From positions 496,001 through 560,000 of the forward strand of contig NZ_SRUZ01000004.1 in the NCBI RefSeq assembly GCF_004791165.1: a DNA stretch of 64,000 nucleotides. Direction: 5' to 3'. The notes beneath the pieces were generated by a model. That model saw nothing but the letters and a program-made list of their open reading frames with translations, did not search any database and had not been told where the DNA came from. Below, in pieces: positions 27,269 to 35,179 of the stretch. How positions within the stretch are numbered: position 1 is the first letter of the stretch; each line of letters begins with the position of its first letter. This DNA comes from Mesorhizobium sp. M8A.F.Ca.ET.218.01.1.1. Its GTDB lineage: Bacteria; Pseudomonadota; Alphaproteobacteria; Rhizobiales; Rhizobiaceae. The position numbers were made by a program, and so were the translations under genes.

Positions 27269-27414
27269 AGAAAGCTGCTCAGTCGGCTTATCCAGTCGCC
27301 GTTCGAACGTTGGGCGATGGGTTCGAGGTCGTGAAGTGCCGCTAGAGTGCCGTCCACGATGGTTGCCCGCCAAGGGCCGAAACCGCAGCAATTCCGGGGT
27401 TACGCCCCGTACGC

Positions 27415-27450
27415 TAGTTCCATAATCTATCTTATGCGACTTTTGTCGCA
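27415..27450. other. Xer/dif-like 11-6-11 site overlapping a perfect hairpin
   Basis: TAGTTCCATAA, spacer TCTATC, TTATGCGACTT has the shape of a XerC/XerD site (CATAA-6-TTATG core, as in dif). The second arm runs into TGCGAC-TTTT-GTCGCA (27435-27450), a perfect six-pair hairpin. It stands between the last core gene of the metG operon and the Imm11-like gene, near the left edge of the island. It may be a recombination target. No second copy was found at the right edge, so this is a candidate only. Confidence 0.4.
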
Positions 27451-27487
27451 ACGTGAAAGCGTCTCGAATCCATCTCGCAGCCCTGCC

Positions 27488-28147
27488 TTACAGACCTGCC
27501 TTCCGACGCAGACCGGCCCAAAAACTTCTGAGCGAATTCGCGGATGAGACAGGTGCACGCTCCACGCCGCGGTATTCGATCCTGTCGCGACCGACCGTTT
27601 CGTCATTCCAGACCAACTCAAAGGCGATGCCTTTGAGCCCGAGTTCTCCGATCTGACGCACGATGGTGTCTTGCAGATAGATATTGGATACTCGCACGCC
27701 ATCGGCACGCTCCGGCAATTTGAATATCTCGGCCCCGCCGATAGCCTCCGCCCGAAGGACGAGGTTTTCGATCGTCATGATGCCGCCATCGTCAAAGCGG
27801 ACGATTCTTGAACGCTCTTCGTCCAGCGCATCGACCACAGTGGTGACGTTGAAGAGCCATATGGGCTCGTCACCACGAAGCGACAGGAATTCGCCATACC
27901 GTTCGAGAATCGGCCGTAGCGACTTCAACGCCGTGGCCCTCAGAATGAGCACATGCTCGCCAAGCCAGGGAAAATCCGAATATAACCGGGATGTTCCGTC
28001 TTCTTGCTCGTGCAGGAATTTCATCCGGGGCGAACGCCATCGCTTCTGGCTCCGGCCGCCGAGGGTCGCGAATAGCCGGTAGTCGTCGGTTTGTTCGGGA
28101 AGAACCCATTCCTGCCCCTCCACTACACTCGGAACATAGATCTTCAC
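27488..28147 (-). CDS. Imm11-family (DUF1629-like) putative immunity protein
   Basis: 219 residues from a GTG at 28147 with GGGAGG just upstream. YSDFPWLGEHVLILRATALK, LKSLRPILERYGEFLSL, NVTTVVDALDEERSRIVRFD and LGLKGIAFELVWND follow the Imm11/DUF1629 pattern associated with polymorphic-toxin loci. The protein is soluble. No toxin gene is adjacent, so it is an orphan, or its partner has been lost. The first 21 codons lie inside direct repeat A and are copied at 40125-40187. Immunity function is inferred from the family only. Confidence 0.7.
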   Translation of the reverse strand: MKIYVPSVVEGQEWVLPEQTDDYRLFATLGGRSQKRWRSPRMKFLHEQEDGTSRLYSDFPWLGEHVLILRATALKSLRPILERYGEFLSLRGDEPIWLFNVTTVVDALDEERSRIVRFDDGGIMTIENLVLRAEAIGGAEIFKLPERADGVRVSNIYLQDTIVRQIGELGLKGIAFELVWNDETVGRDRIEYRGVERAPVSSANSLRSFWAGLRRKAGL

Positions 28148-28607
28148 CCGACCTCCCGACCCTCGCACGCTTCCAGGCAGTGAAGCCCCCCTAACGCTGC
28201 GCACAGCGGCCTCGCAGCGGATTTTCGAGCACGCCGCCGATACCGACGCGTCGATCGAGACTATACATCCGTTTTGCGGACCGCCCGCACCCAACATATC
28301 ACTGTAGATGACGCGGCGGTGCCGCGCGATGCTCTGTTCCTGTATCCGGGTCGGATCAGCGCACCTCCGCCGGTCGCAGGATGCGATGGATCTGGATGCG
28401 CTCGATGGAATCCGGCATACAAAGCAACTACCTGCCCCAATCCGTTCATCACGCGTCGGCGGGACTGAAGGCCATCAGAATGACCACTCGATCTTCCTTT
28501 CTAGGCTTGCCCGATCGCCTCGCCGATGGCACGGTGCCCCGCGCGGTAATCTTCGGAACTGGTCACGGCAGCACCTATCCCGGCAAAGACAGCAATGGTC
28601 ACGCCTT
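28085..28607. repeat. direct repeat A, left boundary of the accessory island
   Basis: Nearly the same sequence as 40125-40660, in the same orientation, with scattered substitutions and small indels. It carries the first 21 codons of the Imm11-like gene (minus), about 330 bases of intergenic DNA with no recognisable gene, and the first 43 codons of the agmatinase-like gene (plus). Here the Imm11 side is intact and the agmatinase side is cut. In repeat B the opposite holds. The right end is the junction with a phnA stump. Confidence 0.93.
28480..28607 (+). pseudogene. 5' stump of the agmatinase-like gene
   Basis: The reading frame starts MTTRSSFLGLPDRLADGTVP and matches the intact gene at 40533 for 43 residues, to KDSNGHAL (KDSSGHAL in the intact copy). 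It then passes into unrelated sequence. All metal-binding motifs are missing. It ends exactly where direct repeat A ends, so it is a by-product of the repeat-forming event. Confidence 0.88.
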
Positions 28608-28682
28608 GACCTTGAGATCCTTAATGAGCGTCACGGAATCTCCGTCACTCAGAGGTGTGCCGTTGCTGTCTTTGACCTTCAT
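28599..28682 (-). pseudogene. 5' stump of a phnA (YjdM)-type gene
   Basis: The frame reads MKVKDSNGTPLSDGDSVTLI then KDLKVKA and a stop. It matches the start of the PhnA-domain core (KDSNG.PL.DGDSVTLIKDLKVKG) and is cut at the point where repeat A begins. The ATG overlaps the stop of the small gene upstream by ATGA, so the two once formed an operon. The remaining conserved half of the domain is absent, and no function is expected. Confidence 0.75.
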
Positions 28683-28861
28683 GGTTTCACTTCCTGCCTT
28701 TGTGCATTCAGCCCGTTGAGGAGATCGGCGAGTTCCTCGGCATCGGGTCGGTTCATTCCAACGATGGTCCGACTCCCCATCTCGGCGGGCCGCCCGGTCC
28801 GAGCATCATTGACGGCCCAGGTGCCAGTCGGCTCCTGAAAAGGTTCGTAACGATGAGTCAT
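28679..28861 (-). CDS. small conserved hypothetical protein (EPTG type)
   Basis: 60 residues from the ATG at 28861 (MTHRYEPFQEPTGTWAVNDA); an in-frame GTG six bases upstream is an alternative. A related beginning (RRYTEHQEPTGSWSV) occurs as a stump at 40077-40124, which supports real coding. The second half (GMNRPDAEELADLLNGLNAQ) is a charged helix. It is translationally coupled to the phnA stump and divergent from the first XRE gene. Function unknown. Confidence 0.6.
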   Translation of the reverse strand: MTHRYEPFQEPTGTWAVNDARTGRPAEMGSRTIVGMNRPDAEELADLLNGLNAQRQEVKP

Positions 28862-28923
28862 TGGCACAGGATAGTCGCCAAGGCTCTCCCTGCCAAGATC
28901 AAATCATTATTTTTTCGCCCTGT

Positions 28924-28952
28924 ATTGATGTTTTATGCATCAATGATACGAT
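28924..28952 (+). promoter_or_regulatory. candidate promoter and operator of the first XRE gene
   Basis: TTGATG (28925-28930), 16-base spacer, TACGAT (28947-28952) is a plausible sigma-70-type promoter. It is overlaid by a perfect seven-base dyad ATTGATG-N7-CATCAAT (28924-28944). A dyad over the -35 and spacer suits autorepression by the XRE protein encoded 40 bases downstream. The region also lies between divergent genes. Confidence 0.4.
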
Positions 28953-28991
28953 AGAGGATATCATTTCTCATACCAAGACGATGATTCCTCG

Positions 28992-29264
28992 ATGATCACG
29001 GCTTCCCAGCTTCGCGCCGCTCGCGCCCTTCTCAACATCGACCAGAAAACCCTGGCGGAAATGGCAGGCGTCTCGCTGCCAACGATCCAACGAATGGAGG
29101 CCAGCCAAGGCAATGTGCGAGGCGTTGTCGACAGTTTGATGAAAGTGATCAACGCGCTGAACCGCGCCGGCGTTGAACTTCTCAGCGAACATATGCGCAG
29201 CGACGATGGAGGTCGTGGCGTGAGGTTCCGGCATCCGGACACGCTATTGGGCAAGCCGAACTAG
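28992..29264 (+). CDS. small XRE-family HTH regulator 1
   Basis: 90 residues. MITASQLRAARALLNIDQKT, LAEMAGVSLPTIQRMEASQG forms a Cro/CI-type helix-turn-helix. A short C-terminal part (VDSLMKVINALNRAGVELLS) and a glycine-containing tail follow (DDGGRGVRFRHPD). Two paralogues with the same architecture lie at 31238 and 39710. It precedes the YoaK-type gene by about 140 bases in the same direction. Confidence 0.85.
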   Translation: MITASQLRAARALLNIDQKTLAEMAGVSLPTIQRMEASQGNVRGVVDSLMKVINALNRAGVELLSEHMRSDDGGRGVRFRHPDTLLGKPN

Positions 29265-29401
29265 ACCATACAAAGTGGACCTCCGGCGCCCGCGCAATCA
29301 CCGTCTTTCGTCTCCTTTTCCTTCCAGAAACACCCAATGAGCCTCTCCCTGCACGTCAACTTGTGGTTCCGCTTTTCCACACGGAAAGGCAGGGTTCGCC
29401 C

Positions 29402-30160
29402 ATGATCCTCTATCTGCGTCGGCTTGCCGGGAAGGAACGGAGCGACAGGACCGATCGACATCTCGCCCGTTTCCTGACCTTTGTCGCGGGGGCGGCCAAT
29501 GCTGGAGGATTTCTGGCGGTCCAGCAGTATACGTCCCATATGTCAGGCATCGTTTCGTTGATGGCTGATCACTTGGCACTCGGCAACGTCGAGCTCGCGC
29601 TTTCCGGATTCGGAGCCTTGCTGTCGTTTGTCTCTGGCGCGGCCTGTTCAGCGATGCTGATCAATTGGGGGCGACGGCAGCATCTGCAGAGCGAATATGC
29701 GTTTCCGCTTGTCCTGGAAGCGATCTTGCTGATCTGTTTCGGCCTTCTCGGCGGCCATCTCGCGCGTCATGAAGCGCTTTTTGTACCAATGACGGTGATG
29801 CTGCTTTGCTTCATCATGGGGTTGCAGAACGCCATCATTACAAAGCTATCGGAAGCCAGAATCCGGACGACGCATATCACTGGCCTGGTGACGGACATGG
29901 GCATCGAACTCGGCAAGCTGCTTTATTGGAACATCTCAAGAAGTGACTCGGACGAGCTGTTCGTGAAGGCAGATCGAAGAAAGCTGAGACTGCTTGCATC
30001 GCTTGTCGCATTGTTCTTTGTCGGCGGTGTCATCGGCGCTGTGGGTTTCAAGCACATTGGCTTTGCAGCGACGCTGTTTCTCGCAGCCATTCTCCTCGTG
30101 CTGGCCTCCATGCCAGTCCTGGAAGATATCTCCGTTCGCATGAAGCAACTCTGGCAGTAG
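29402..30160 (+). CDS. YoaK/DUF1275 family membrane protein
   Basis: 252 residues with about six hydrophobic segments. FLTFVAGAANAGGFLAVQQY, TSHMSGIVSLMADHLALGN and LCFIMGLQNAIITKLSEARI, then RTTHITGLVTDMGIELGK, are the DUF1275 landmarks. Function unknown; some members are linked to stress. The ATG at 29402 is the first sensible start. No terminator was seen after it, and it converges with the spermidine-synthase-like gene. Confidence 0.88.
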   Translation: MILYLRRLAGKERSDRTDRHLARFLTFVAGAANAGGFLAVQQYTSHMSGIVSLMADHLALGNVELALSGFGALLSFVSGAACSAMLINWGRRQHLQSEYAFPLVLEAILLICFGLLGGHLARHEALFVPMTVMLLCFIMGLQNAIITKLSEARIRTTHITGLVTDMGIELGKLLYWNISRSDSDELFVKADRRKLRLLASLVALFFVGGVIGAVGFKHIGFAATLFLAAILLVLASMPVLEDISVRMKQLWQ

Positions 30161-30218
30161 CTCAGCGGAGTTTTTGCACCTGCCCGGTCGCACCCCAAGG
30201 ATTACGCTGTCTGTTGCG

Positions 30219-30944
30219 CTAGCGCCAAGGCCTGAACACCAATTGGCTGAGGTCATTTGCGATCTCGTCGGCTCCGACCGCCGGCGGTATCAACAATATT
30301 GGCTGGACGAGGTCCCGCACCTTACCCGCCATGACGAGCGCGTTGCGATCCGGAATACCGCGCGTGTCGAGCAGTCTCACGTTCTCCCAGATATTACTGA
30401 GTTTGGCAGCAACACGATCCGGCATGATGTCAAGGTCGTGTCGAGCATGAACGTTCCCGATCAGAATACCGGACGAGCTGAGACGCGTCTGCGCCAAGCC
30501 GAAGAATGTCTCGGCACACAAGTGGTCTGGAATGCGCCTCCCGGAATATGCGTCCAGAACAATCGCATCGTAGCGATGACGGCCGGCGCGCAGAAAATCC
30601 CGCCCGTCGGAGATGCAACAGCGAACTCCACGGGGTAGCCCAAAATATTTCTGGGCGATCTGGAAAGCCTTCGGGTTGATGTCGACGATCGTGACACGCA
30701 CGCCAACCCTATCCAGCATCGTCCCCAGGCTGCCGCCGCCACAACCGATCATCAAGACATCGGACGCCTGCGCTTGCGCGAGGAGGCCAAAGATCGCGTG
30801 GATGTAGGGCACGACGCTGACGCCATTCGGATCGCACTCACTTTGATAGCAGCCACCTTGGCGATAAATGAACGAACCGGAGTCCTTGGCCCGCAGAACC
30901 TCGATGTTGCCGAAATCGGTATGATATTTCGCAACCCGGATCAT
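30219..30944 (-). CDS. spermidine synthase-like SAM-binding protein
   Basis: 241 residues. VLMIGCGGGSLGTMLDRVGV is the nucleotide-binding loop, VTIVDINPKAFQIAQKYFGL the acidic-loop strand and YDAIVLDAYSGRRIPDHLCA the polyamine-synthase-like active-site region. The N-terminus keeps a shortened version of the strand domain (FGNIEVLRAKDSGSFIYRQG). It may be a spermidine synthase homologue or a small methyltransferase. Alone on the minus strand inside the island, it is divergent from the Hyf operon promoter. The 290 bases upstream hold no gene, only regulatory sequence. Confidence 0.75.
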   Translation of the reverse strand: MIRVAKYHTDFGNIEVLRAKDSGSFIYRQGGCYQSECDPNGVSVVPYIHAIFGLLAQAQASDVLMIGCGGGSLGTMLDRVGVRVTIVDINPKAFQIAQKYFGLPRGVRCCISDGRDFLRAGRHRYDAIVLDAYSGRRIPDHLCAETFFGLAQTRLSSSGILIGNVHARHDLDIMPDRVAAKLSNIWENVRLLDTRGIPDRNALVMAGKVRDLVQPILLIPPAVGADEIANDLSQLVFRPWR

Positions 30945-31139
30945 GCCTTGTCACCACAGCTGAGTTCCTAAGTCCGCTGTACCGCCGGTTTCACGAACTT
31001 TCTTTCTGTCAGCACTCACGCGGAGCCCAGGGATTCCTCCCTCATCGCAGCAGGCTCCGCTTCCAGTTGCAGGGCAACCAATCGGCGAGGCTCAGCGCCT
31101 CCCAACTCGTATCTCCCAGTTTTCTACAACTTCGAGACA

Positions 31140-31187
31140 GATGCGTCACGCATCATTATTTGAATGCGCCGCATTTTAATATATGCT
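31140..31187 (+). promoter_or_regulatory. candidate promoter/operator of the XRE-hyf operon
   Basis: A dyad GATGCG-TCA-CGCATC (31140-31154) lies directly upstream of TTGAAT (31160-31165), a 16-base spacer and TATGCT (31182-31187). The stretch is notably AT-rich compared with its surroundings. Part of the dyad (GCATCATT) resembles the operator candidate of the first XRE gene (GCATCAAT). Likely control by the coupled XRE regulator is inference. Confidence 0.4.
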
Positions 31188-31237
31188 GCAGCGCTTAGAG
31201 ATAATACGTCAAAGCTGATCGAAAAGGGGATGCGACC

Positions 31238-31552
31238 GTGATAACTGCTCCACAGTTGCGTGCCGCGAGGGCGCTCCTTGGCATCGACCAGCGCAGGCTT
31301 GCCGAATTATCAGGCCTTTCGGTGCCGACAATTCAACGTATGGAAGCCAGTGAGTCGATTATCCGAGGCAACGTCGATTCCCTCATGAAGCTGATTGGGG
31401 CTCTTGACCTTGCCGGCGTGGAATTGATTGCTGAAGGCGCCTCCAGCCAAATCGGTGGGCGCGGCGTGCGACTGAAAGCAGATTTTGATCCCGCCAAAAT
31501 TCTGGGCGGGATCGATACGGACGCCAAACTCCCCGTGAGGAGCGTGGCGTGA
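31238..31552 (+). CDS. small XRE-family HTH regulator 2, first gene of the hyf operon
   Basis: 104 residues from a GTG with AAAGGGGA eight to fifteen bases upstream. MITAPQLRAARALLGIDQRR, LAELSGLSVPTIQRMEASES is the helix-turn-helix, and the tail has the family piece IGGRGVRLKADFD. It is the longest of the three paralogues. The stop overlaps the hyfB GTG start (GTGA), so the regulator is translated together with the membrane complex. This suggests it controls its own operon. Confidence 0.85.
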   Translation: MITAPQLRAARALLGIDQRRLAELSGLSVPTIQRMEASESIIRGNVDSLMKLIGALDLAGVELIAEGASSQIGGRGVRLKADFDPAKILGGIDTDAKLPVRSVA

Positions 31553-33570
31553 TTTCGAGCGCCGCGGTCCTCCTGTGGGGCGTTGCTGCGCTCTTGGGGA
31601 CCGCGGTGCTTGCGGTTTCGGAAAGCCGTAGATCTGGCTCGGGAACACGCCTGATCTACGGCTTGACGCTAGGCATATCGGCGGCCGTGCTCCTGGTTCT
31701 CGCGAGCCGCATCGCCAATGATCCCGTCACCCCGTCGACTGCCGCGCTGCCTCTTGGGTTGCCATGGATTGGCGCTCATTTCCGCTTGGATGCGCTCTCG
31801 ACTTTCTTCCTTGCCGTCGTCAATTTCGGCGGCGCCATGGCCAGTCTTTACGGCCTCGGCTACGGCAGGCACGAGTCCGCGCCGCATCGCGTGCTGCCGT
31901 TCTTCCCGGCCTTCCTTGCCGCAATGAACCTTGTCGTGATGGCAGACGACGCCTTCACCTTTCTGCTGTCCTGGGAATTCATGTCGCTCGCCTCCTGGGC
32001 GCTCGTCATGGCGCACCATCGCGAACAGGACAATGCGCGGGCGGGCTACATCTATCTCGTGATGGCGAGTTTCGGAACGCTCGCACTGCTGCTTGCGTTC
32101 GGTCTCCTGTCAGGCCCTGGCGGGAACTACACGTTCGAAGCGATGCGTGCCGCCTCCCCCACCCCGCTCGCCACCGCTTTCGTCCTGGCTCTTATGCTGC
32201 TGGGCGCAGGCTCCAAGGCTGGCCTCGTACCGCTGCATGTTTGGCTGCCACTCGCTCACCCGGCCGCGCCGAGCCACGTCTCGGCTCTGATGAGCGGCGT
32301 CATGACCAAGGTCGCCGTCTATGGCTTCATACGCGTTATTTTCGACCTCCTCGGCGAGCCGGCATGGTGGTCAGGCGTTGTTGTGCTTTTCCTCGGCGGC
32401 CTGACGGCGGTTCTCGGCATCCTCTACGCGCTGATGGAAAAGGACCTGAAGCGGCTGCTTGCCTATAGCACCATTGAAAATGTCGGCGTCATCTTCGTGA
32501 GCCTTGGCCTTGCGCTAGCATTCAGGGCGAATGCCATGCCATCGGCCGCGGCGCTGGCGCTCACCGCCGCGCTGTTCCACGTCCTCAATCATTCCTTCTT
32601 CAAGAGCCTGCTGTTTTTTGGCGCGGGCGCCGTGCTGACGGCAACCGGTGAGCGTGACATGGAGAAGCTGGGCGGCCTCATCCATCGCATGCCCCTTACA
32701 AGTTTTGCCTTTCTCGTCGGCTGCGTCGCGATCTCGGCTCTTCCACCCTTCAACGGGTTCGTCTCCGAATGGCTAGCCTTCCAGGCCATATTGCAGAGCC
32801 CCGACCTGCCAGAATGGGGACTGAAGGTCATGGTGCCCGCCGTCGGTGGTCTGCTGGCACTCTCGGCGGCGCTGGCCGCGGCCTGCTTCGTGAAGGCGTT
32901 CGGGATCACATTCCTCGGCAGGCCGCGCTCGGCCGCGGTGGAACCGGCGCACGAGGTCGACCGCTACTCGCTGACTGCAATGTTCAGCCTCGCGGCCCTG
33001 TGTCTGCTTGCCGGCATCGTTCCAGGTCTTGTAATAGACGGCCTATCATCGGTGACTCTCCCGCTGATTGGCAGCCGGATGCCCGTGCAAATGGCGCAGC
33101 CCTGGCTGTCGATCGTGCCGATTGCGACAAGCCGCAGTTCCTACAACGGCCTGCTGGTGTTTCTGTTCATCGCGTTTTCAGCAGCCGCAGCAGCATATGC
33201 CATCCACCGTTTCGCGTCGCATGCAATCCGTCGGGGTCCTGCCTGGGGTTGTGGCTTCGCGGATGTGACCCCAAGCTCGCAATACACGGCCGTCAGCTTC
33301 GCACAGCCTATCCGCCGCGTCTTCGGCACGTTCGCTTTCCGTGCGAGGGAAACCGTCGAAATGCCGCCCCCCGGCCAAACCGGTCCGGCTCGCCTGGATG
33401 TCGAAATGCATGATGTGATCTGGGAGACGCTGTATCTGCCCATCGGCAAGGCCCTCGACTTTGCGACCGACCACCTGAACCATCTCCAGTTCCTGACGAT
33501 CAGGCGCTACCTGACCCTCGTCTTTCTCTTTCTCGTTGTCTTGCTCCTGGTGCTCGCACTATGGCCCTGA
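31549..33570 (+). CDS. hyfB: Hyf/complex I-like proton-translocating subunit HyfB (NuoL/MrpA family)
   Basis: 673 residues, about 16 membrane segments. DAFTFLLSWEFMSLASWALV carries the conserved Glu of antiporter-like subunits. SKAGLVPLHVWLPLAHPAAP and HVSALMSGVMTKVAVYGFIR hold the conserved Lys and channel His/Pro pattern. EKDLKRLLAYSTIENVGVIF and LNHSFFKSLLFFGAGAVL match HyfB/HycC. The start is a GTG overlapping the regulator stop. Together with HyfF it would form the ion-pumping arm. Confidence 0.92.
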   Translation: MISSAAVLLWGVAALLGTAVLAVSESRRSGSGTRLIYGLTLGISAAVLLVLASRIANDPVTPSTAALPLGLPWIGAHFRLDALSTFFLAVVNFGGAMASLYGLGYGRHESAPHRVLPFFPAFLAAMNLVVMADDAFTFLLSWEFMSLASWALVMAHHREQDNARAGYIYLVMASFGTLALLLAFGLLSGPGGNYTFEAMRAASPTPLATAFVLALMLLGAGSKAGLVPLHVWLPLAHPAAPSHVSALMSGVMTKVAVYGFIRVIFDLLGEPAWWSGVVVLFLGGLTAVLGILYALMEKDLKRLLAYSTIENVGVIFVSLGLALAFRANAMPSAAALALTAALFHVLNHSFFKSLLFFGAGAVLTATGERDMEKLGGLIHRMPLTSFAFLVGCVAISALPPFNGFVSEWLAFQAILQSPDLPEWGLKVMVPAVGGLLALSAALAAACFVKAFGITFLGRPRSAAVEPAHEVDRYSLTAMFSLAALCLLAGIVPGLVIDGLSSVTLPLIGSRMPVQMAQPWLSIVPIATSRSSYNGLLVFLFIAFSAAAAAYAIHRFASHAIRRGPAWGCGFADVTPSSQYTAVSFAQPIRRVFGTFAFRARETVEMPPPGQTGPARLDVEMHDVIWETLYLPIGKALDFATDHLNHLQFLTIRRYLTLVFLFLVVLLLVLALWP

Positions 33571-34517
33571 TCCTTGAGTTGGCCGTTCAGGGCGCACAGA
33601 TGATCCTGGTGCTTTTACTGGCGCCACTCCTGACTGGCTTCGTGCGCAAGGTGAAGGCGAGACTTCTGCGGCGCCAGGGTCCCTCTCTCGTCCAGCCCTA
33701 TCGCGACCTCCTACGGCTCATGCGCAAGGAGGTCGTCCTGGCGGATAACGCCTCCTGGCTGTTTCGCGTGACGCCCTATCTGATCTTCGCCACGACCTGG
33801 GTCGCGGCTGCGCTCATCCCGACATTCGCTACCGGGCTCACCTTCAGTTGGACTGCGGATCTCATAGCCATCGTTGCACTGCTTGGGAGCGCTCGGTTCT
33901 TCCTGGCGCTGGCGGGGATGGACGTCGGCACCAGCTTTGGCGGCATAGGTTCGAGCCGCGAGGTCATGATCGCTTCCCTGGCCGAGCCCGCAATGCTTCT
34001 GATCGTGTTCAGCCTGGCGCTTGTTGCCGGAGCGACGCAGCTGTCCACGGTCGCCGCCTTCATGGGCTCGCCGCAAGTTGGGCTGCGGGTATCGCTCGGG
34101 ATGTCCCTCATCGCCCTGGTGATGGTGGCGGTCGCCGAAAACGCCCGCATACCAGTGGACAACCCATCGACCCATCTGGAACTCACCATGGTTCACGAGG
34201 CGATGGTGCTGGAATATTCAGGTCGCCATCTGGCGATGATCGAGTTCGCGGCCTTCCTCAAGCTCCTGCTCTATATGTCGCTGATTTGCTGCGTCTTCCT
34301 ACCTTGGGGACAGGCGACCGCCGAGGCAGGACCGGAATCCCTTGCTCCAGGTGTCGTTGCCTATATCGGCAAGCTTGCCGTCTGCGGCATTCTGCTCGCC
34401 GTGTTTGAGACTGCCATCGCCAAGATGCGCGTCTTCCGCGTCCCGGATTTTTTGGGCGCCGCACTCATGCTGGCGCTGCTCGGCACGCTCCTGCTGTTCG
34501 TCTCGCGGAGTCTGTGA
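33561..34517 (+). CDS. hyfC: HyfC/NuoH-like membrane anchor subunit
   Basis: 318 residues with eight hydrophobic segments. VKARLLRRQGPSLVQPYRDL (quinone/peripheral-arm loop) and ENARIPVDNPSTHLELTMVH then EAMVLEYSGRHLAMIEFAAF are diagnostic of HycD/HyfC/NuoH. This subunit connects the soluble arm to the antiporter-like subunits. The start overlaps hyfB by ten bases. Confidence 0.92.
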   Translation: MALILELAVQGAQMILVLLLAPLLTGFVRKVKARLLRRQGPSLVQPYRDLLRLMRKEVVLADNASWLFRVTPYLIFATTWVAAALIPTFATGLTFSWTADLIAIVALLGSARFFLALAGMDVGTSFGGIGSSREVMIASLAEPAMLLIVFSLALVAGATQLSTVAAFMGSPQVGLRVSLGMSLIALVMVAVAENARIPVDNPSTHLELTMVHEAMVLEYSGRHLAMIEFAAFLKLLLYMSLICCVFLPWGQATAEAGPESLAPGVVAYIGKLAVCGILLAVFETAIAKMRVFRVPDFLGAALMLALLGTLLLFVSRSL

Positions 34518-35179
34518 TGAACGGTCTCACCTTCGACATCGCTCATTTGCTCGCCGGCGGCCTGGTGCTGGTCAGCTTCATGATGCTCTATCAGGATCGC
34601 CTTTTCGCGCTGATCAACGTCTTTGCGCTGCATGCCGTCGTGCTTGCGCTGTCGGTAGCCTGGCAGGCATACATTCAGGACGCCCATCATCTCTACGTCA
34701 CCGCGGCGATCGCTCTCGTTTTCAAGGCGATCGTCATTCCCGTCGGGCTTCATCGCATCATCCAGCGGCTCGGTATCCATCGCGACATCGAGACAGCCGT
34801 CGGGATCGGTCCGACGATGCTTGGGGGAATAGGCCTGGTGGCCCTGTCCATGGTGTTGATGCTGCGCGTCACGCCCGAAGCTGACCCCCTCGCCCGCGAG
34901 GACCTGGCCTTCGCGCTGTCCATCATACTGCTGGGCCTTCTGGTGATGGTCACCCGCCGGAATGCCGTGAGCCAGGTTGTCGGATTCATGTCGCTCGAGA
35001 ACGGTCTGGTCCTTGCCGCCACGGGGGCAAAGGGCATGCCGCTGGTCGTCGAGATAAGTGTCGCCTTCTCGATCCTAATCGCCTTCATCGTCATCGGGGT
35101 TTTCCTGTTCCGTATACGCGAGCGGTTCGACTCGGTGGATGTCGGCGCGCTCGACGATTACAGGGGAGAACACCGTTGA
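34517..35179 (+). CDS. hyfE: HyfE-type subunit (NuoK-related)
   Basis: 220 residues, hydrophobic. VTRRNAVSQVVGFMSLENGL is the HyfE/NuoK-like segment with the conserved Glu, and VAFSILIAFIVIGVFLFRIR follows. It is longer than NuoK, as HyfE is. The ATG at 34517 shares a base with the hyfC stop (TGATG); a GTG at 34514 is also possible. It was scored as HyfE from the gene order between hyfC and hyfF. Confidence 0.88.
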   Translation: MNGLTFDIAHLLAGGLVLVSFMMLYQDRLFALINVFALHAVVLALSVAWQAYIQDAHHLYVTAAIALVFKAIVIPVGLHRIIQRLGIHRDIETAVGIGPTMLGGIGLVALSMVLMLRVTPEADPLAREDLAFALSIILLGLLVMVTRRNAVSQVVGFMSLENGLVLAATGAKGMPLVVEISVAFSILIAFIVIGVFLFRIRERFDSVDVGALDDYRGEHR

